DNA from: Peromyscus leucopus
Lineage: Eukaryota; Chordata; Mammalia; Rodentia; Cricetidae
Direction: 5' to 3'
DNA length: 64,000 bases
Assembly: GCF_004664715.2 (NCBI RefSeq)
Contig: NC_051069.1
Span: forward strand, 73,182,647 to 73,246,646
The translations under genes were made by a program, and so were the position numbers. Of this stretch, positions 36,466 to 48,628 are shown piece by piece. How positions within the stretch are numbered: the first letter of the stretch is position 1; every line of letters begins with the position of its first letter. A model generated the notes under the pieces. That model did not search any database. It saw only the letters and a program-made list of their open reading frames with translations, and was not told the origin of the DNA.

Positions 36466-39115
36466 AATAAAACAAAACCAAACTATTATACTTAAATTGC
36501 CAATAGAACAGATCAATGTGATTAACTTAGATTGTCCTGAAAGTTTAGCACACATGGTGTTATGTGTATGGTTATAATGAAGAGAGATGTTTTGAGGGAT
36601 TAGTTTCATACATTAGCCTATACATCTGATAACGAGATTCAGGCATTTCTCTTCCAAAGTGCGTATGCATGTGTGTACTTGTGTCTGTCTGTCTCAGTCT
36701 GTCGGTCTGTGAGTATAGCTTTATGAAATGCATGGTGCTGAGCAAGGCTGTGCTGTTTGGATGGAGTTGAAAGGAGTGTTGTGGTATAGGTAATTTGCAT
36801 ATAAGCCAGTTCATCGGGCACCAGTGCAGCTGCTAGGTTGATCCAGACATCTTATTCCCAATTGCTTTACAATACTTTCCACTCGAAGTCTGTGGAAGAA
36901 ATAACTAAAGGTTCTTGGTTGATGTCTTTCATTTAGCGAGACGTTAGAATTTCAAACTGGATCACCTCTCTAGGGCACATGCTAGTTACACCGAGAGCTC
37001 CATGTTGTCTTCTGTTCAACGTCCTTGAACTCTCATCCATGATTTGGAGAATGCAGTTTTACGAATCTAATCATTTAATTCCATCTTATTTAATCTACAG
37101 TCATGGCTTCGGAGGTGAGGAAAAGCTATATGCCTAAAATCATGAATTTCTGAAGTCCCAAATGAGGGCTTTTATTCAGACAGAAATGGATTATTTACTC
37201 TTTTTTTTTTTTTTCATTGTTGCTTGATAACAGACTCAGTGTCGTCTCAGAAAGCCGGAAATAAACCTAAGAAAGTACAGAGTGAAGTATTTTTCCTCCT
37301 TGCTGTTCCCAGCCCCAGAGGGTAGCACTGTTTATAGTTCAGGCACGACTAAGTGGTAGCTGGTTTCTTTCTGTGCTAGCGCACACCTGCAGATGACTTC
37401 CTAGAAGAAGACCACACTCTCAAGTTAGCGGCCATGCCGCCTGACAACAGTCGAGTTGGCTGTTGGCTGTGTGCCAAAGGGAGTCATGTTAATGGCACTG
37501 ACAGGTGACTTTGAGGTAGGTTGGCTTTCCGAGTTACTGGTGAACAACAGTGGTAAAATCCAAGGCACTTAGTGACCTGGTTTGTCTGCCATTTCTGTAC
37601 CACGCTGTGTCCTCGGCTAACTTGTTTACGAAGAAGGCAGCATTCAAGGAAGAAGGGGAAAACAGCCGGGGTCCTCTAAATAAAACTGAGTTCATCCCAA
37701 ATTGACAATCTGAAGCTCTCTAAAATTCCTTGTTACACTGAGGACAGCGGAGGACCATCGGCCCTGTTTATTGTCCTGGTTTGGTGGTTATCAGTGGACC
37801 TCTGAGATGGCTCTGTAAGCTTTTGTGGTGAAGTTCTGTGGTTGTTCGTGGAGATTCCTGTTGCTGGGAAGTTAACACTGGCTTGGCATTTGATACTGCA
37901 AGTCGTTGTGGCTAATGGGACCACGGAGAGAGCTGTACATGTCCAGCTGGCTCTCTCTGAAGTTTATTCACCTGATTTGCATATCTTTTCTGCCCCCATT
38001 ACACTTACACTAATGATAGTAGTTTCCCCGATGCATACAGATTGAATATGGTATCCCGATATCTTCATATAAAATATTTGTTCAAATGATAATTAGAAAC
38101 ACTATATGTAAGAATATTTAGACTCCAATTGATCCTATGGGAAGCAAGGCAGTGTGTGAATATTTTAATTTAAATCCAAGGGTTTTATTTCAGATAATGG
38201 CTTTAGTAAATTTAATGATATTTTCTTCAGAGTAGTTTTGTTACATCTTCTATCATTTATCTTTAAAGTTTTATTCAAATTTGACTTTTTAAAAATAAAA
38301 CTTGTATAACAGTTCCCCTGAGAGTAATTTTGTGCACTGTTAGTTCTACTGAAATTTAGATTTTATGTTTCTGAACTAGATGTCTGCCCTTATGGAGCTT
38401 ACGGTCTCTACTGAAGACAAAGAAGCTGGCTACTGCCATGGGTCAGGCTTATGTTATCACCTTGGGTGCTCAGGCCAGAAGTCCCTCTGTCACTTGTGTG
38501 TGCAATGAGAAATTGTAGTAAAAGGAGGCTGCCCCACTGAGGAGTCTCAAAGGTAACGTCTGAGAGGTTAGCACGTACCAGTCATGCCGTGGACTTGGGC
38601 TAGCCAGGGGCCAGCAGCATCTTCAGAAGCCTGGTGATGAGAGCCATAAAGACAGTCAAGTACCTTGATAGACAGTTGGTGCACAGCAGAATCCCAGACA
38701 TGAATTTATGAAAGCAATACGTCGTCATTTTATAAATTTAAACAAAAATACAGGAAACACGAGAAAGCATACATCATCACTAATTTCAAGAGTAGGGTTA
38801 AGTGTTGTGAGAATTTGCTGTGTTGTCTTGCTTTACATTTATACTCACTGGAGTATGGTTGACATGATCCTGCCTCAGTGCTGGTGATAGATATATGTGG
38901 CTATAGCGGCACACACATGTACAAAAGCATTTCAAGGAAAGTTGGGATCATGCCAACATGCTATTCATACTTGCTTTTAAGTAACAATAGACTTAGACAT
39001 TTCGATATCTCTAGCTGTAATTGTGCTTTAAATAGTCAAGTTATTTTAAGTGGAAATGTTTTATTTCTGTGAATGGAAACATGTTAAAGTCGCCCGTTTC
39101 GGTCCTTTTCTGTAG
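36466..39115. other. Intron adjacent to the last coding exon
   Basis: No transposon recognised. T15 run at 37200-37214. The final 30 bases form the acceptor tract of the coding exon. Confidence 0.45.
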
Positions 39116-39264
<149 letters not shown>

Positions 39265-39743
39265 GTAGGTGCTGCCCACTTGTTGGTGTATACTAATGGC
39301 ATTTGCATCCTATTACCCAGGATCAACTGCCACCTGTGTCTTGTATCTGGTAAACAGTAATCTTCAGAACAAAGTGTTTATGTCATAAAAATGCTCAAAC
39401 TTCTGCTAGCATGTTTACACCCAATGGAAATGTATGGAGAGTGTTAAGATTTATAGAGGGTACCCAGTATGCTGGTATTAAACAATCAAATACACTCTCT
39501 TCTACTCTTGTTCCCGCTTTCCCCTTCACATTATATTGTTCCAGCCTTTTAAAATTGCCCGTGTAGAAGCATGATTTCTGTTGCTTGAAAGGGACTTCTC
39601 ACAGGTCACTGACTCGGGCACTAGTTGTTTATAATATGTTAAAAGGCATTCAGAATTTATCTTAATGTGATCTAGAAAACATATTTTTAAGAGGAAGCCT
39701 ATTTAGTATAGAGAATTTTTTACTAAGAAATAAACAAAACAAA

Positions 39744-39919
39744 GCCGGGAGGTGGTGGTGCACGCCTTTAATCCCAGCACTCGGGAGGCAGAGGCAGGCG
39801 GATCTCTGTGAGTTCGAGGCCAGCCTGGTCTCCAAAGCGAGTTCCAGGAAAGGCACAAAGCTACACAGAGAAACCCTGTCTCGAAAAACAAACAAACAAA
39901 CAAACAAACAAACAAACAA
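39744..39919 (+). repeat. Young SINE B1 with intact target duplication
   Basis: Near-consensus cricetid B1 from GCCGGGAGGTGGTGGTGCAC through CCAGGAAAGGCACAAAGC and GAGAAACCCTGTCTCG to an (AAAC)n tail. Flanked by a perfect 19-bp duplication AAGAAATAAACAAAACAAA (39725-39743 and 39920-39938). Inserted in the Bckdhb 3' UTR intron. Confidence 0.97.
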
Positions 39920-40030
39920 AAGAAATAAACAAAACAAAAGAACAAATACCCAGCATTGTTGCTATTTCCAGAATCTTTTTTTGACATGTGAATGCTTTCA
40001 TTGGTGGGAGGGAACAGCTTGTTTGTTTGG

Positions 40031-40135
40031 TTTTGAAACAAGATCTAATTGTAGATCAGGCTGGCCTTAGGTCTACTAACTTGCCTCTGCCTCGCAAATG
40101 CTGGATTCATAGGCCTGTGCCACCACACCCAGCTT
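40031..40135 (-). repeat. SINE B1, diverged
   Basis: Reverse B1: TTTTGAAACAAGATCTAATTG, GATCAGGCTGGCCTTAGGTC, GCAAATGCTGGATTCATAGG and GTGCCACCACACCCAGC. Confidence 0.9.
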
Positions 40136-41038
40136 TCGAAAGTCTTATAAATATTGGATGAGAGATTGTATTTATTCATCGTGTTTTCTAAGTTGGACTT
40201 ATCAAGCCTGTCAGCAGTGCTGTTCTAGGAAAATAAAAGAATATTGTTAAGAATAAATTTGGTTTTCAGGTTTTTAATATGGAAGTTGCCAACACTGACA
40301 CCCTGCTTTTAACGTGTTCCAAAATGATGAGATGTGGTTGGAGGCTTTATATTTTAATATCTTAGTTATCCAGAAAGTAGTAATAATACATTTTGAGGAA
40401 CCAAGATTTTTTTTTTTCAGAAGATAAAAGGAAAATAAATTCAGCATAGTGGCAACAGCCTTTTCCTGTTACAATACAAATGATGCAACTCTTAAATTCT
40501 GTTAGTGGGTTACAGAGCTAACTTGTAGAAGGTCAGCGAAAGCATTTATGTACATAATGTCCCCTTTTGTCATTCTATTTCCACAATCCCCACAGTTCCA
40601 TAGCTGTGTTTTGAGACTATTATTACAGGTGTCAATAGAGGTACTGGCCACACAGTCGTGCAGGTATAGAAACTGTATTTCTGATGCCTCGTAATGCCTG
40701 TGAAAGTAGTGGGTTCCTGTGGTCAGTGGCCCTTAGGGCTGGTTGGAGATCTTCCTACTCTCTAGGGGAGTCTCTCCATGGGACATGTGCAGCAGAGTCA
40801 AGAAAACGTGGCCACATGGCTTACTGCTAGTTTTAGAATATTTTAAAATGATTTTTGTTGGCATTAAATTTGGTGAGTGCATTTGATTTTAAATGTAAGC
40901 ACAGTATGTTAGCTTATGCCAATAATGTGATAAAAGAATAAAATAGCTTTTCTGTGTTGAAAATTAAATGTGTTATTAAATAAAGTAAGTATGCATGGAA
41001 CTAAGAATGCTTATAATTGTTACTGGTTTCTTTTACAG

Positions 41039-41320
41039 AAAACCTGGAAGATTATGACTAGATGTGGACTATTTTTCTGATTTTTTTTATATTTCCTTAG
41101 ACTTCTTTCTGCTTACATATAATTTTATGAAATGAACTATCATGGATATTGGCTGATGAGCTGCAAATTGCCTATGGTGTTAATATAAGTGGATTGGGGG
41201 ACTGAATGAGTTAAGAGTGACACTTTAAAGAGCACCATAAGCGGGGGCCTTATGATTGCTTCACAGCTATAAATATTGAGTGGTGTTATATTCAATAAAG
41301 CAAAATCACATCGCCTTAAG
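41039..41320 (+). other. Bckdhb: Bckdhb terminal 3' UTR exon
   Basis: Non-coding exon after the AG at 41037-41038, beginning AAAACCTGGAAG. It ends about 15-25 bases after the AATAAA at 41294-41299, followed by a GT-rich stretch (41322-41332) typical of downstream cleavage elements. The exact cleavage base is inferred. The exon is unique sequence without repeats. Confidence 0.85.
41294..41299 (+). promoter_or_regulatory. Bckdhb polyadenylation signal AATAAA
   Basis: Canonical hexamer with a GTGTGTGTCTTCTTC-type downstream element about 25 bases on. It is the only hexamer in the terminal exon that has this arrangement. Confidence 0.85.
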
Positions 41321-41329
41321 ACTGTGTGT

Positions 41330-42690
41330 GTCTTCTTCAGTGAGGAGAAAGGATTCTCATTGCAGAATAATGGGTTGTTAACTTGCTAACTGAATAAGAG
41401 TTAAAGTAAAATATTTATTCTAGAAATGCTGACTTCTCTACTTTATTATATTTGGTTTTAATTCTTTATGGTCAAGATGGTTTTGAGTTGGCAAAAGTTT
41501 TGGAATGTTTCTCTCCATCACTCCCTCTTGGTTGAACAATGTTACTAGTAGAGCTGGCTCCTCTGGACTAGTGGGACTGAATGCGGCTACCCTTCCTTAC
41601 CAGGGAAGTGGACAGTGTGATCCTGTCCACTATAAAGTTGTTAAGCTCTAGCCGTAATTGTAAGTGGTTTCCCCCCTCCCCCCAGGACTTTGCAAAACAA
41701 ATTCTATTTCTGTTTCTGTGTAGATAAGAGAAAATATTAGCAAGCAGCGATGGCTTTTTCCAGGTGGAGCCTTTCCTGGGGATACTGGCAGGGCCTCCTT
41801 TTGCCTTCTCTCCCTCTCCTCTTAGTTGTAGAAGATCTCAAAACAGCCTAAGGAATTCCCCACAGAACCATCGCCCTGGCCCGCTCTTAGAAATTGAACA
41901 GTTTGATTCTCCTTCCCTTCCGTGGTCTCCAAACGACTTCCCCATTCAAGTTCTGGCAGAAAAGTCCATGAAAAAGCAGCAAAACTGGGTTCTCCTGTCT
42001 CCTTTTGCCCATAAACACTTAGGAAACTGGACATTTCCGTATAATTACAAATATGTCTTTTTCTCTAGAACTGTAATTGGAAAGGCTGCACCCTGGTTAT
42101 TTTTGCCGATAACTGGAGAAGGCGACAGAAGGGGACTGGTAGATCGTCCCTAACCTGGAGGCAGACTAAAGGTGGCTTACCACAGGTTCTGTGCCATGGG
42201 CTGGCAGTTTGTTCGGGGTGAAAACTAGAAAGCCCTGTGCAGATAAGAGGCGGAAAGATGGAGGTTGTCAGCCACAGTTTGGAAAAGAGCAAGTCCAGTT
42301 GGCTTGCTGAACAAAATGTTCTGGGTTTAAGATGCCAAAACTCTGTAGAGACCTTGGCTCCTACTCTTTATTCTCCCACAGGCTCAAGAGTAGGCCTCAT
42401 CTCCTCGCCTGGTCCAGCAGAACAAGCTACGTGCCACAGTCAACCACATCTTGCCCAAGTCCATCCTATGAGAACATGATGTCTCTAGTTGAACTTATTT
42501 CTTCCACTGGTGTTACTTAGGATTATGTGGACCTCTTTATTAGTCCCTTTGCCACTGTATCTGTTAATACTAATTTTTCTACTCATTGGTATTTTGGGAT
42601 TTTTTTCCCTTAACTACTTAAGACTTAATTTCCTTAACTTTCTTTTAGAAATGGAAAGTACAGGACAAGTCAGGGGACAGTTTGTGTACT
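41330..42690. other. Intergenic DNA downstream of Bckdhb, nothing recognised
   Basis: Unique sequence. The 129-codon open frame at 41764-42153 shows no domain, signal peptide or family match that I recognise, and is best treated as chance. Confidence 0.45.
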
Positions 42691-43587
42691 AAGTGTGGCA
42701 TCTGAGAACATCATCCCTGCTCTAATTGGTTCTGCAGGACCTAGCAGTAAATAACCCCTTCCCAAGACAAACAGCTTACAGATAGATAATATTCAATATG
42801 AAGCTCAAAACAAACACATCTATATAACTGCAGAAAAAAATTTTTCATAAAACAAGTGTTCTATGTTGTACAAATAAGGAAAATAGTGTCAAGATGGCAC
42901 TTGGAGCATTGAACAAATGGCAATCAAATCTTCCACTACTGTAGACTGATCTTCTGCATAAGTCTGCACCCTGTGATGGCATGGATATATATGCTAATTT
43001 AACTCCCCATAGTTTCAATTGCTCTAGTCTCTTTAAAAATACAATATTGCTGAAGACAACAAGCATTTCAGACCCTGGGCCCAGAGACCTCTCAGCTGGA
43101 ACTGACCTTTTAAATGTCTCTTTCCTGAGGACTAGCTTTTGTGGAACTAGCAGGCATCATGCAAGCCTACAAAGGAGAAAAGCAACCAACAGTCTTACCC
43201 TATCATCCACAACAACAACCATCATAGAACAATAACCCCAAGGATGTAATAGTGGCACACATACCTTGGCAGTAACCAACAGCTCTCTAATTGGACTTAA
43301 GACCTGCTCAACAAGAGGGAAATCATGCTGGGTACTGGAACCCTAGCCAACTACCCAGGGCTAGTGAAGTCATGAATCTGGGAGAACCTATAACTGCCAC
43401 TTTACTAAACAAACATACTTCCTAACTACATTCTAAATATTCTAAACATTTGTCCAATTATCCAGAGATAAGTGTAGTTATTACCCCTCATCAAAAAAAC
43501 TTCTCTTTGTAACAGATGAAGATGATTATAAGATAAAACTACAAGCAATCAAAATGTAGAGTTGTGGATGTGGAGTCCAGTCCCAAC

Positions 43588-43650
<63 letters not shown>

Positions 43651-43795
43651 CATAATTAAGGAAAAAAGAGACCATGAATTTGAAAGAGAGCAAGGAGGGG
43701 TGTCTGATAGGGTTTGGAGGGAGGAAAGGGAACAGGGAAATGATGTAATTATATTATAATCCCCCCAAATTAGAAATATATAAATGCTTTACAAA
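42691..43795 (+). repeat. LINE-1 3' end (Lx-like), internally deleted
   Basis: CAATATGAAGCTCAAAACAAAC, CCAGAGACCTCTCAGCTGG, GCAGGCATCATGCAAGCC, CAGTCTTACCCTATCATCC, TGGACTTAAGACCTGCTCAAC and CCATGAATTTGAAAGAGAGC, then GATGTAATTATATTATAATC and an A-rich end, follow a common muroid repeat that I take to be an L1 3' end. The middle is replaced by a CA/GCAC microsatellite. No ORF2 is left. Confidence 0.65.
43590..43651. repeat. Compound (AC)15(GCAC)8 microsatellite
   Basis: A pure AC run to 43619 switches to GCAC tetranucleotides up to 43651. Confidence 0.96.
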
Positions 43796-43799
43796 ACCG

Positions 43800-44812
43800 A
43801 TAGGCAACCTATGTGAACAGACCTATGTACATTGAGCCAGGGACCCAGGGGAAAACCAAATACTACTGTTCTACAAAGGAACATGGCAATAAAATGACTC
43901 CTAATAACATTCTGCTGTACTCATCGATCAGTGTCTTGCTCAGCCATCATCAGAGATGCTTCTTCCTGCAACAGATGTGAACAAACACAGAGATTCACAG
44001 CAGACATTATGTAGACAGTGAGAGACCTTGGAAGCCTCAGCCCTAAACAGGATGTTTCCATCAAATCCCTCTCCTGAGGGCCCATGGAATCCTGTGGGAG
44101 AGGTGCCTGAAAAGAATGCAAGATCCAGCAGGGATGGAGGGCATCATGGAAACACCAGGCCTTCCAAATACAGCAGGATCAATGCACATGTGAACTCACA
44201 GAGACTGGAGCAGCATGCACAGGGTCAGCCTGGGTCTGTACCACACGGGGTCCTTGAGCCAAAAGAAGTGGACACATGTCCCCAACCCTAACCCAGAAGC
44301 TATTTCCAATTGACAACCACTTGCAAATGAAACAACTAGTAGTATTCTGCAAGGGAGTCGCAGTGGGGAGACAAACTGCTCTTCAGGGTAGTTTGCCCAG
44401 CAGTAGATGCCCTACAAAAATGAACTCCACGCCTTTGGAGGTTCTTGGTCTTATATTATGTGTCAGGGCTTTTTTTCTTTTTTAAACCTCACAGGTCCTT
44501 TGCCTATATAGTGTGGCTTCCAGTTTTGTGTTTTCATGGGATACCTGTATATAAGAACATGTATGTATATGTGTCTATGTGTTTCTTATGCTTTCCCTTT
44601 GGCCCTTTTCCTTCTGTTTGTTTTGTCCAATTCTGATTGGTTTTGTTTTCTTTTATCTTATATTTTATTGTCATCACTTAGATGCCTATTTGTTTTCTAG
44701 ATCTGGGGAGGCAGGGAGGAACTGGGAGGGCTTTTGGGAGGGAACACCATAATTAGAATATATTGTGTGGGAAAAAAATCCATTTTCAATAAAATAAAAA
44801 CAATTAACCACA
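43800..44812 (+). repeat. LINE-1 3' UTR (Lx type)
   Basis: ACCAAATACTACTGTTCTACA, GCAATAAAATGACTCC, CTTGCTCAGCCATCATCAGAG, GTGAGAGACCTTGGAAGCC, GCATGCACAGGGTCAGCC, CTTCTGTTTGTTTTGTCC, then AGGAACTGGGAGGGC, AATATATTGTGTGGGA and a TTTTCAATAAAA end. This matches the muroid L1 3' UTR order closely. It lies head-to-tail behind the previous L1 end. Confidence 0.85.
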
Positions 44813-44824
44813 AATAGAATTGAA

Positions 44825-45484
44825 ATCAGTATTTATATTTTCCACATCATTGAATACCTTATTAATTTTCCATAAATTTATAGTGGATATGTGAACTGGG
44901 AAAGTGTTGGGTAGCAGTTTCCCTGGGAGTAAAACCCTCAATGTGGGAGGGAAGCTTGTTAAAACAAAGGATGTTCTGAAGGGAGATGAAACATCCCATC
45001 CTACAGAGAAACCTATTAAGCTCAGACCGTACATAACTCAGAGGCTTCAGAAGTCCTTGAAACTGACAGGATTCATTTGGCTCCTCCCTTTCCAAGCATA
45101 TATAAACAGTAAGAACTATTGAGAAATACTCTCAGACTATCTGAGCTACCTAGAAGAAACTCAAGCCTGGAAAGAAGCTCAAGCCAGCTGAATTACTTAG
45201 AAAAGTCGCTCTCTAACTTGTTGAGATGCCTGCAGGTTGCATGGCGTGTTCCAGGTTTCTAGCTTTTATGAGCTGTCGTCACCCAAGCTAGGGTGACAGG
45301 TGATGTAGCTGTCTCTGTGTTATTTCTATACTGTAAGTTGCCCCTCACCCATACTCCTGTAAGTAACTCAATAAAACGTATTGGTTCACTAGACTAGATG
45401 TTAGCAGTATCTTTACTTTGGCCTGTTGGTTCCCCCTCTGGGGTGAGTAGGTATTTCTTCATATTGTCCCAGGAGTTGAGTTGA
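44825..45484 (+). repeat. Probable rodent ERV LTR
   Basis: Has LTR architecture: TATATAAA at 45099-45106, then CTACCTAGAAGAAACTCAAGCC, CTAGCTTTTATGAGCTGTC, AAGCTAGGGTGACAGG, an AATAAA at 45370-45375 and GTATTGGTTCACTAGACTAG. This resembles rodent class II LTRs from memory. Boundaries are uncertain because the next LTR is inserted at its right side. Confidence 0.55.
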
Positions 45485-45490
45485 GTTGCA

Positions 45491-45952
45491 TGTGGTAATA
45501 TGTTGTGTACCCTACTAAAATATGCCTGAAGATCAGAGAACAGAACAACCCACTAGATTAAACGTAGATGTCAGGCAGTGGTGGCACACACCTTTAATCC
45601 TAGCACTCAGGAGGCAGAGATCTGTCTAGATCTTTGTGAGTTCAAAGCCACCCTGGACTATATGAGATTGACTCTGTCTAGGAGGGAAACAGAGCCAGGC
45701 AGTGGTGGCACACACTTTTAATCCCAGTACTTGAGATCTCATGCCTTTGCTTGGGAAGCACACATGCCTTCAATCCCCGGAAGGGATGGCTGGGCAGAGA
45801 AAGGTATATAAGGTGTGAGGAGACAGGAACTAGAGGGTTTTCAGGCTGAGGAGTCCTAGGGGTAAGATGTGTCAGTGGCTTGTTTCTTCAGCAATTACCA
45901 CAAAAATGGCTCGAGGATTTTTATTAAAAGGCCTTTTAACATTGGAGCTACA
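45491..45952 (+). mobile_element. Solo LTR, B1-bearing cricetid family, copy 2
   Basis: 462 bases, TGTGGTAATATGTTGTG to ATTGGAGCTACA, flanked by a perfect 6-bp duplication GTTGCA (45485-45490 and 45953-45958). TATA box TATATAA at 45805-45811. Two B1-like modules (GGCAGTGGTGGCACACACC... and a second GGCAGTGGTGGCACAC at about 45700) sit at the positions seen in the other copies. No internal genes. Confidence 0.87.
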
Positions 45953-45958
45953 GTTGCA

Positions 45959-46257
45959 CAACAGCCAGACACTGGGTTACAGTTTCAAATGCAAAGTTAA
46001 TAGAGCAACAGTCTCTATAAGAGAACCAGGAAAAAACCAATGAAAACAAAGCTGGAGAAAAAGGGATGGAGAATGGGGGCATGGATAAAGAAAGGCCAAA
46101 GAAAATAATCAGACAGTGGACGGGATAGGGTAAACAGACCCTTGGTTAATCAGGAAGAATTTAAGTTGGATTAAGAAACAAAACCCACTTAAAGGCTGCT
46201 TATCTGGTAAAGTCTTCAAAAAAGTTGATGTAGAAAGGTTAGAACTTTGGCAGAGCA
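45959..46257. other. Intergenic, nothing recognised
   Basis: Purine-rich unique stretch; it may continue the ERV-like sequence interrupted by the LTR, but I cannot show it. Confidence 0.35.
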
Positions 46258-46560
46258 TGCTGGGGAGGTGGCTCAGCCTCAGATATGCTTGCCAGCAAGT
46301 GTGAGGACCTGAGGACCCTGTACTCGTGTGAAAATGTGGGCATGCTGGTGTGCACCCATAAACCCAGCATTGATGAGGCAGCGAGAGGAGGCCGCCTGAG
46401 GCCACCTGGCCAGCCAGTCTTACCGAATCTCGGAGAGCTCCAGGTTCAGTGAGAGACTGCCTCAAAACATGAGGGACAGCGGGAAGGGAAGCTGCCTCAG
46501 GTTGACCTCTGACCCCCACATGCATGAGCCTACAGGAACACGCACACATACACCAAAATT
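46258..46560 (+). repeat. SINE B4 (tRNA-like head fused to a B1-like body)
   Basis: GGGGAGGTGGCTCAGCCTC head, then GGGCATGCTGGTGTGCACCC, CCAGCATTGATGAGGCAG, GAGACTGCCTCAAAACA and a CCCCACATGCATGAGCC tail. The reverse 155-codon frame at 46109-46576 lies across it and is not a gene. Confidence 0.85.
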
Positions 46561-47573
46561 TAAGCATGGAAAACATAAAATACTAGTAAGGTGAAAAATT
46601 TCAACAAAATTCATAATAATCAAAAGAGTAGAGAAAGGAAAATATATTTTCAGTATTGACACAAGGAACATACCACAGTGAAGGTGTGGCAGTTAAATTC
46701 TTTATGTTCTAAAAGGGTAACATTCAAAAAGAAAGAAAGAAACACTGAAGGTGTGGACAGAAGACGGGCAGAAGAAAACTTTATACACCACTTTCACTTT
46801 GTTAGGTAAGTCGAAGGGTGGATATTGAAGATTGTGTGTCTTCACATAGAATGCAAACCTGTAAATTGGGCATGGCAGATAAGGCATCTAACCACATCCC
46901 AAGGCACAAAGAAAAATAACCGTATGCTTCCCAGAGGAAAACATATGAAAAAGCACCAAATTTTCTCACCACATCCCAAATTATAGCAAAGATTCCAGCT
47001 TCTTGGAAATAATAAAGCACCCAGCTTAGTAACTGTGAAACCAAAACGGAAATGTAAAGCAGTTACCAAATCTTTAGAGTGTAAGCTCACAGATGGGGTC
47101 AGCTGGGATTTTGTGGCAGTAAATTTATGGACTTGGAATTTTTCAAATAGAAAACTAGAATTATAAGACTGCAAAAATAAGGAACAAAGACGGACAAAGA
47201 GAAAGAAAACTGAAAATAGAAAATTCCAATGTGGAATGTAAAGTTAATTTTTTTCATTTCATTTTATCCTATGATGGTAAAGTCATTTTAGTGTACGCAT
47301 GACATGTGCATCTAAGGGCTCCATAATGGCTGTGAATACTTATACTACCTGCATTCTCTCTTTAGGGGTAAGAGAATACTTTTGCTAAATTGAATGTTTT
47401 GGCTTCTAGTATTGCCAAAGGTCTTCATTACTAGTGTATCATATCTCACTGCTTTAATTAAACGATGTACCAGGGCCCTAGTTTGCTGAAAATTATAATT
47501 TCTCAATGGAGGTCTGCTCGAACTAAAAGCTCTCATCAGAGTCAGTGGCTACAAAGAGAATTATTATTTTCTT
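46561..47573. other. Intergenic, nothing recognised
   Basis: AT-rich. Reverse open frames at 46802-47174 have biased hydrophobic composition but no recognisable domain. Confidence 0.4.
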
Positions 47574-47690
47574 GGGGCTGGGGGCAGGGGACAGCTCAGT
47601 TCATGCCATGCTTGAGGTAAGCATGAGGATCTGAGTTCAGCCCTCGGAATTTGGGTAAAACCAAAGGCTGGGACGGTGGCACAAGGGTGG
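47574..47690 (+). repeat. SINE B4/B3-like fragment
   Basis: GGGGCTGGGGGCAGGGGACAGC, CATGCTTGAGGTAAGCATGAGG and GATCTGAGTTCAGCCCTCGG; the tRNA-like half only. Confidence 0.65.
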
Positions 47691-48628
47691 AATAAATTTT
47701 CTTGATCATTGGATTTATTCTGTTCCTCCAGACCCAGGAGTCTTATGGGTTCCGGAAGGGCAGGGTCTGCAGTTTGATCTTGCTGCTGATGGGTCCACAG
47801 AGCCTAGAATAGCCTAGAATCATGCCAGGTTCTCAGTGTGTTCCTGGCTGAATAAGAGTGGAAATGCAAGCCCGTGCCCAAGTAGCAGCTCACTCCCTGT
47901 GCTTAATGTGCATGTTCAAGATGATGTTTTGACATTGTGTCTTTTATGCACAGCACTTGCCGCTAATTCCGTCAGAATAATGAGGCTATTAGTTTTTCAT
48001 TTGGAATGCTGAGACCCTAAGTGTTTTGGATTTCAAAACTTTGGGAGATTGAAATATTTATATAAATAGGAGATACCTTAGGGCAAGGAATACACGTTGA
48101 AATACAGTGTTCATTTATATTTCATGTGCACCATATATACAAAGCCTAAAGGTAATTTACACAGTATTTTTATTGACCTAGTGAATAAAAGATATGTCCA
48201 CTGAGCCCTCAAAAAGCAAAGGTATCAGGACCCTGTTCATCCAGGAGGACAGCCCATGCCCACGTGGCCTCACCATCTTTGCTGACTGTAAATTTATAAA
48301 TACAGTGAGCCATAACATATTATTGAGACAGAAATGATAGAGATACGATGTGCCACTTGAACAGCACGTGTTCAGGCTAACTCATCAGTGCGGCACCAGG
48401 CTCCATCAGCTGCTGAACCACAGCATCCTTCCGTCCCCACAGAGATGCTACATTGGACGTCCCCAGGAGATGGGCACTGTTTCTCTCTGTTTCCGGTCTG
48501 TTTTGTCAGATAGATTTAGAACTGTATTTGTTAAAGGGCTCTGAGACAACACTGTGTGTTAGAAGTGCCTATGTGTGTGGGCAAAATAGATTATAGTGCT
48601 CATTCAAAACTGTTCTGATAAGAGGCTT
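47691..48628. other. Intergenic, nothing recognised
   Basis: Unique sequence. Confidence 0.4.

Larger units (their letters stand above)
1..39115 (+). other. Bckdhb: Bckdhb intron before the last coding exon
   Basis: No segment here reads as the preceding Bckdhb exon (expected to encode the stretch ending just before EECFLNL), although I scanned by eye and not by alignment. The whole left part of the window is therefore taken as one intron continuing beyond the left edge. Its acceptor is at 39111-39115. A very long intron is plausible, since human BCKDHB spans more than 200 kb (from memory). The repeats and unique stretches inside it are listed separately. Confidence 0.8.
39265..41038 (+). 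other. Bckdhb: Intron inside the Bckdhb 3' UTR
   Basis: The donor GTAGGT starts at 39265, only 8 bases after the stop codon. The acceptor is the pyrimidine-rich tract TTTCTTTTACAG ending at 41038. Because the stop lies less than 50 bases upstream of the junction, splicing here should not trigger nonsense-mediated decay. Two B1 SINEs lie inside. Several AATAAA hexamers (near 40228, 40935 and 40977) could serve an unspliced alternative 3' end; from memory, human BCKDHB also has transcripts that differ only by a segment in the 3' UTR. Confidence 0.8.

Noticed and set aside
1..39115. Search for the preceding Bckdhb coding exon
   Set aside because: No segment encoding the expected SHEAPLTGG-type sequence was found by eye; it probably lies upstream of the window. 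A translated alignment would settle this.
41764..42153. 129-codon forward frame just after the Bckdhb polyadenylation signal
   Set aside because: No recognisable domain, no upstream promoter or splice signals, low-complexity proline/serine/phenylalanine bias; chance frame.
43590..43651. Short regular repeats as a possible CRISPR-like array
   Set aside because: Pure di- and tetranucleotide microsatellite with no spacers, in a mammalian genome.
46109..46576. Longest open frame (155 codons, reverse)
   Set aside because: It lies mostly across a forward B4 SINE; composition follows the SINE and no domain is seen.
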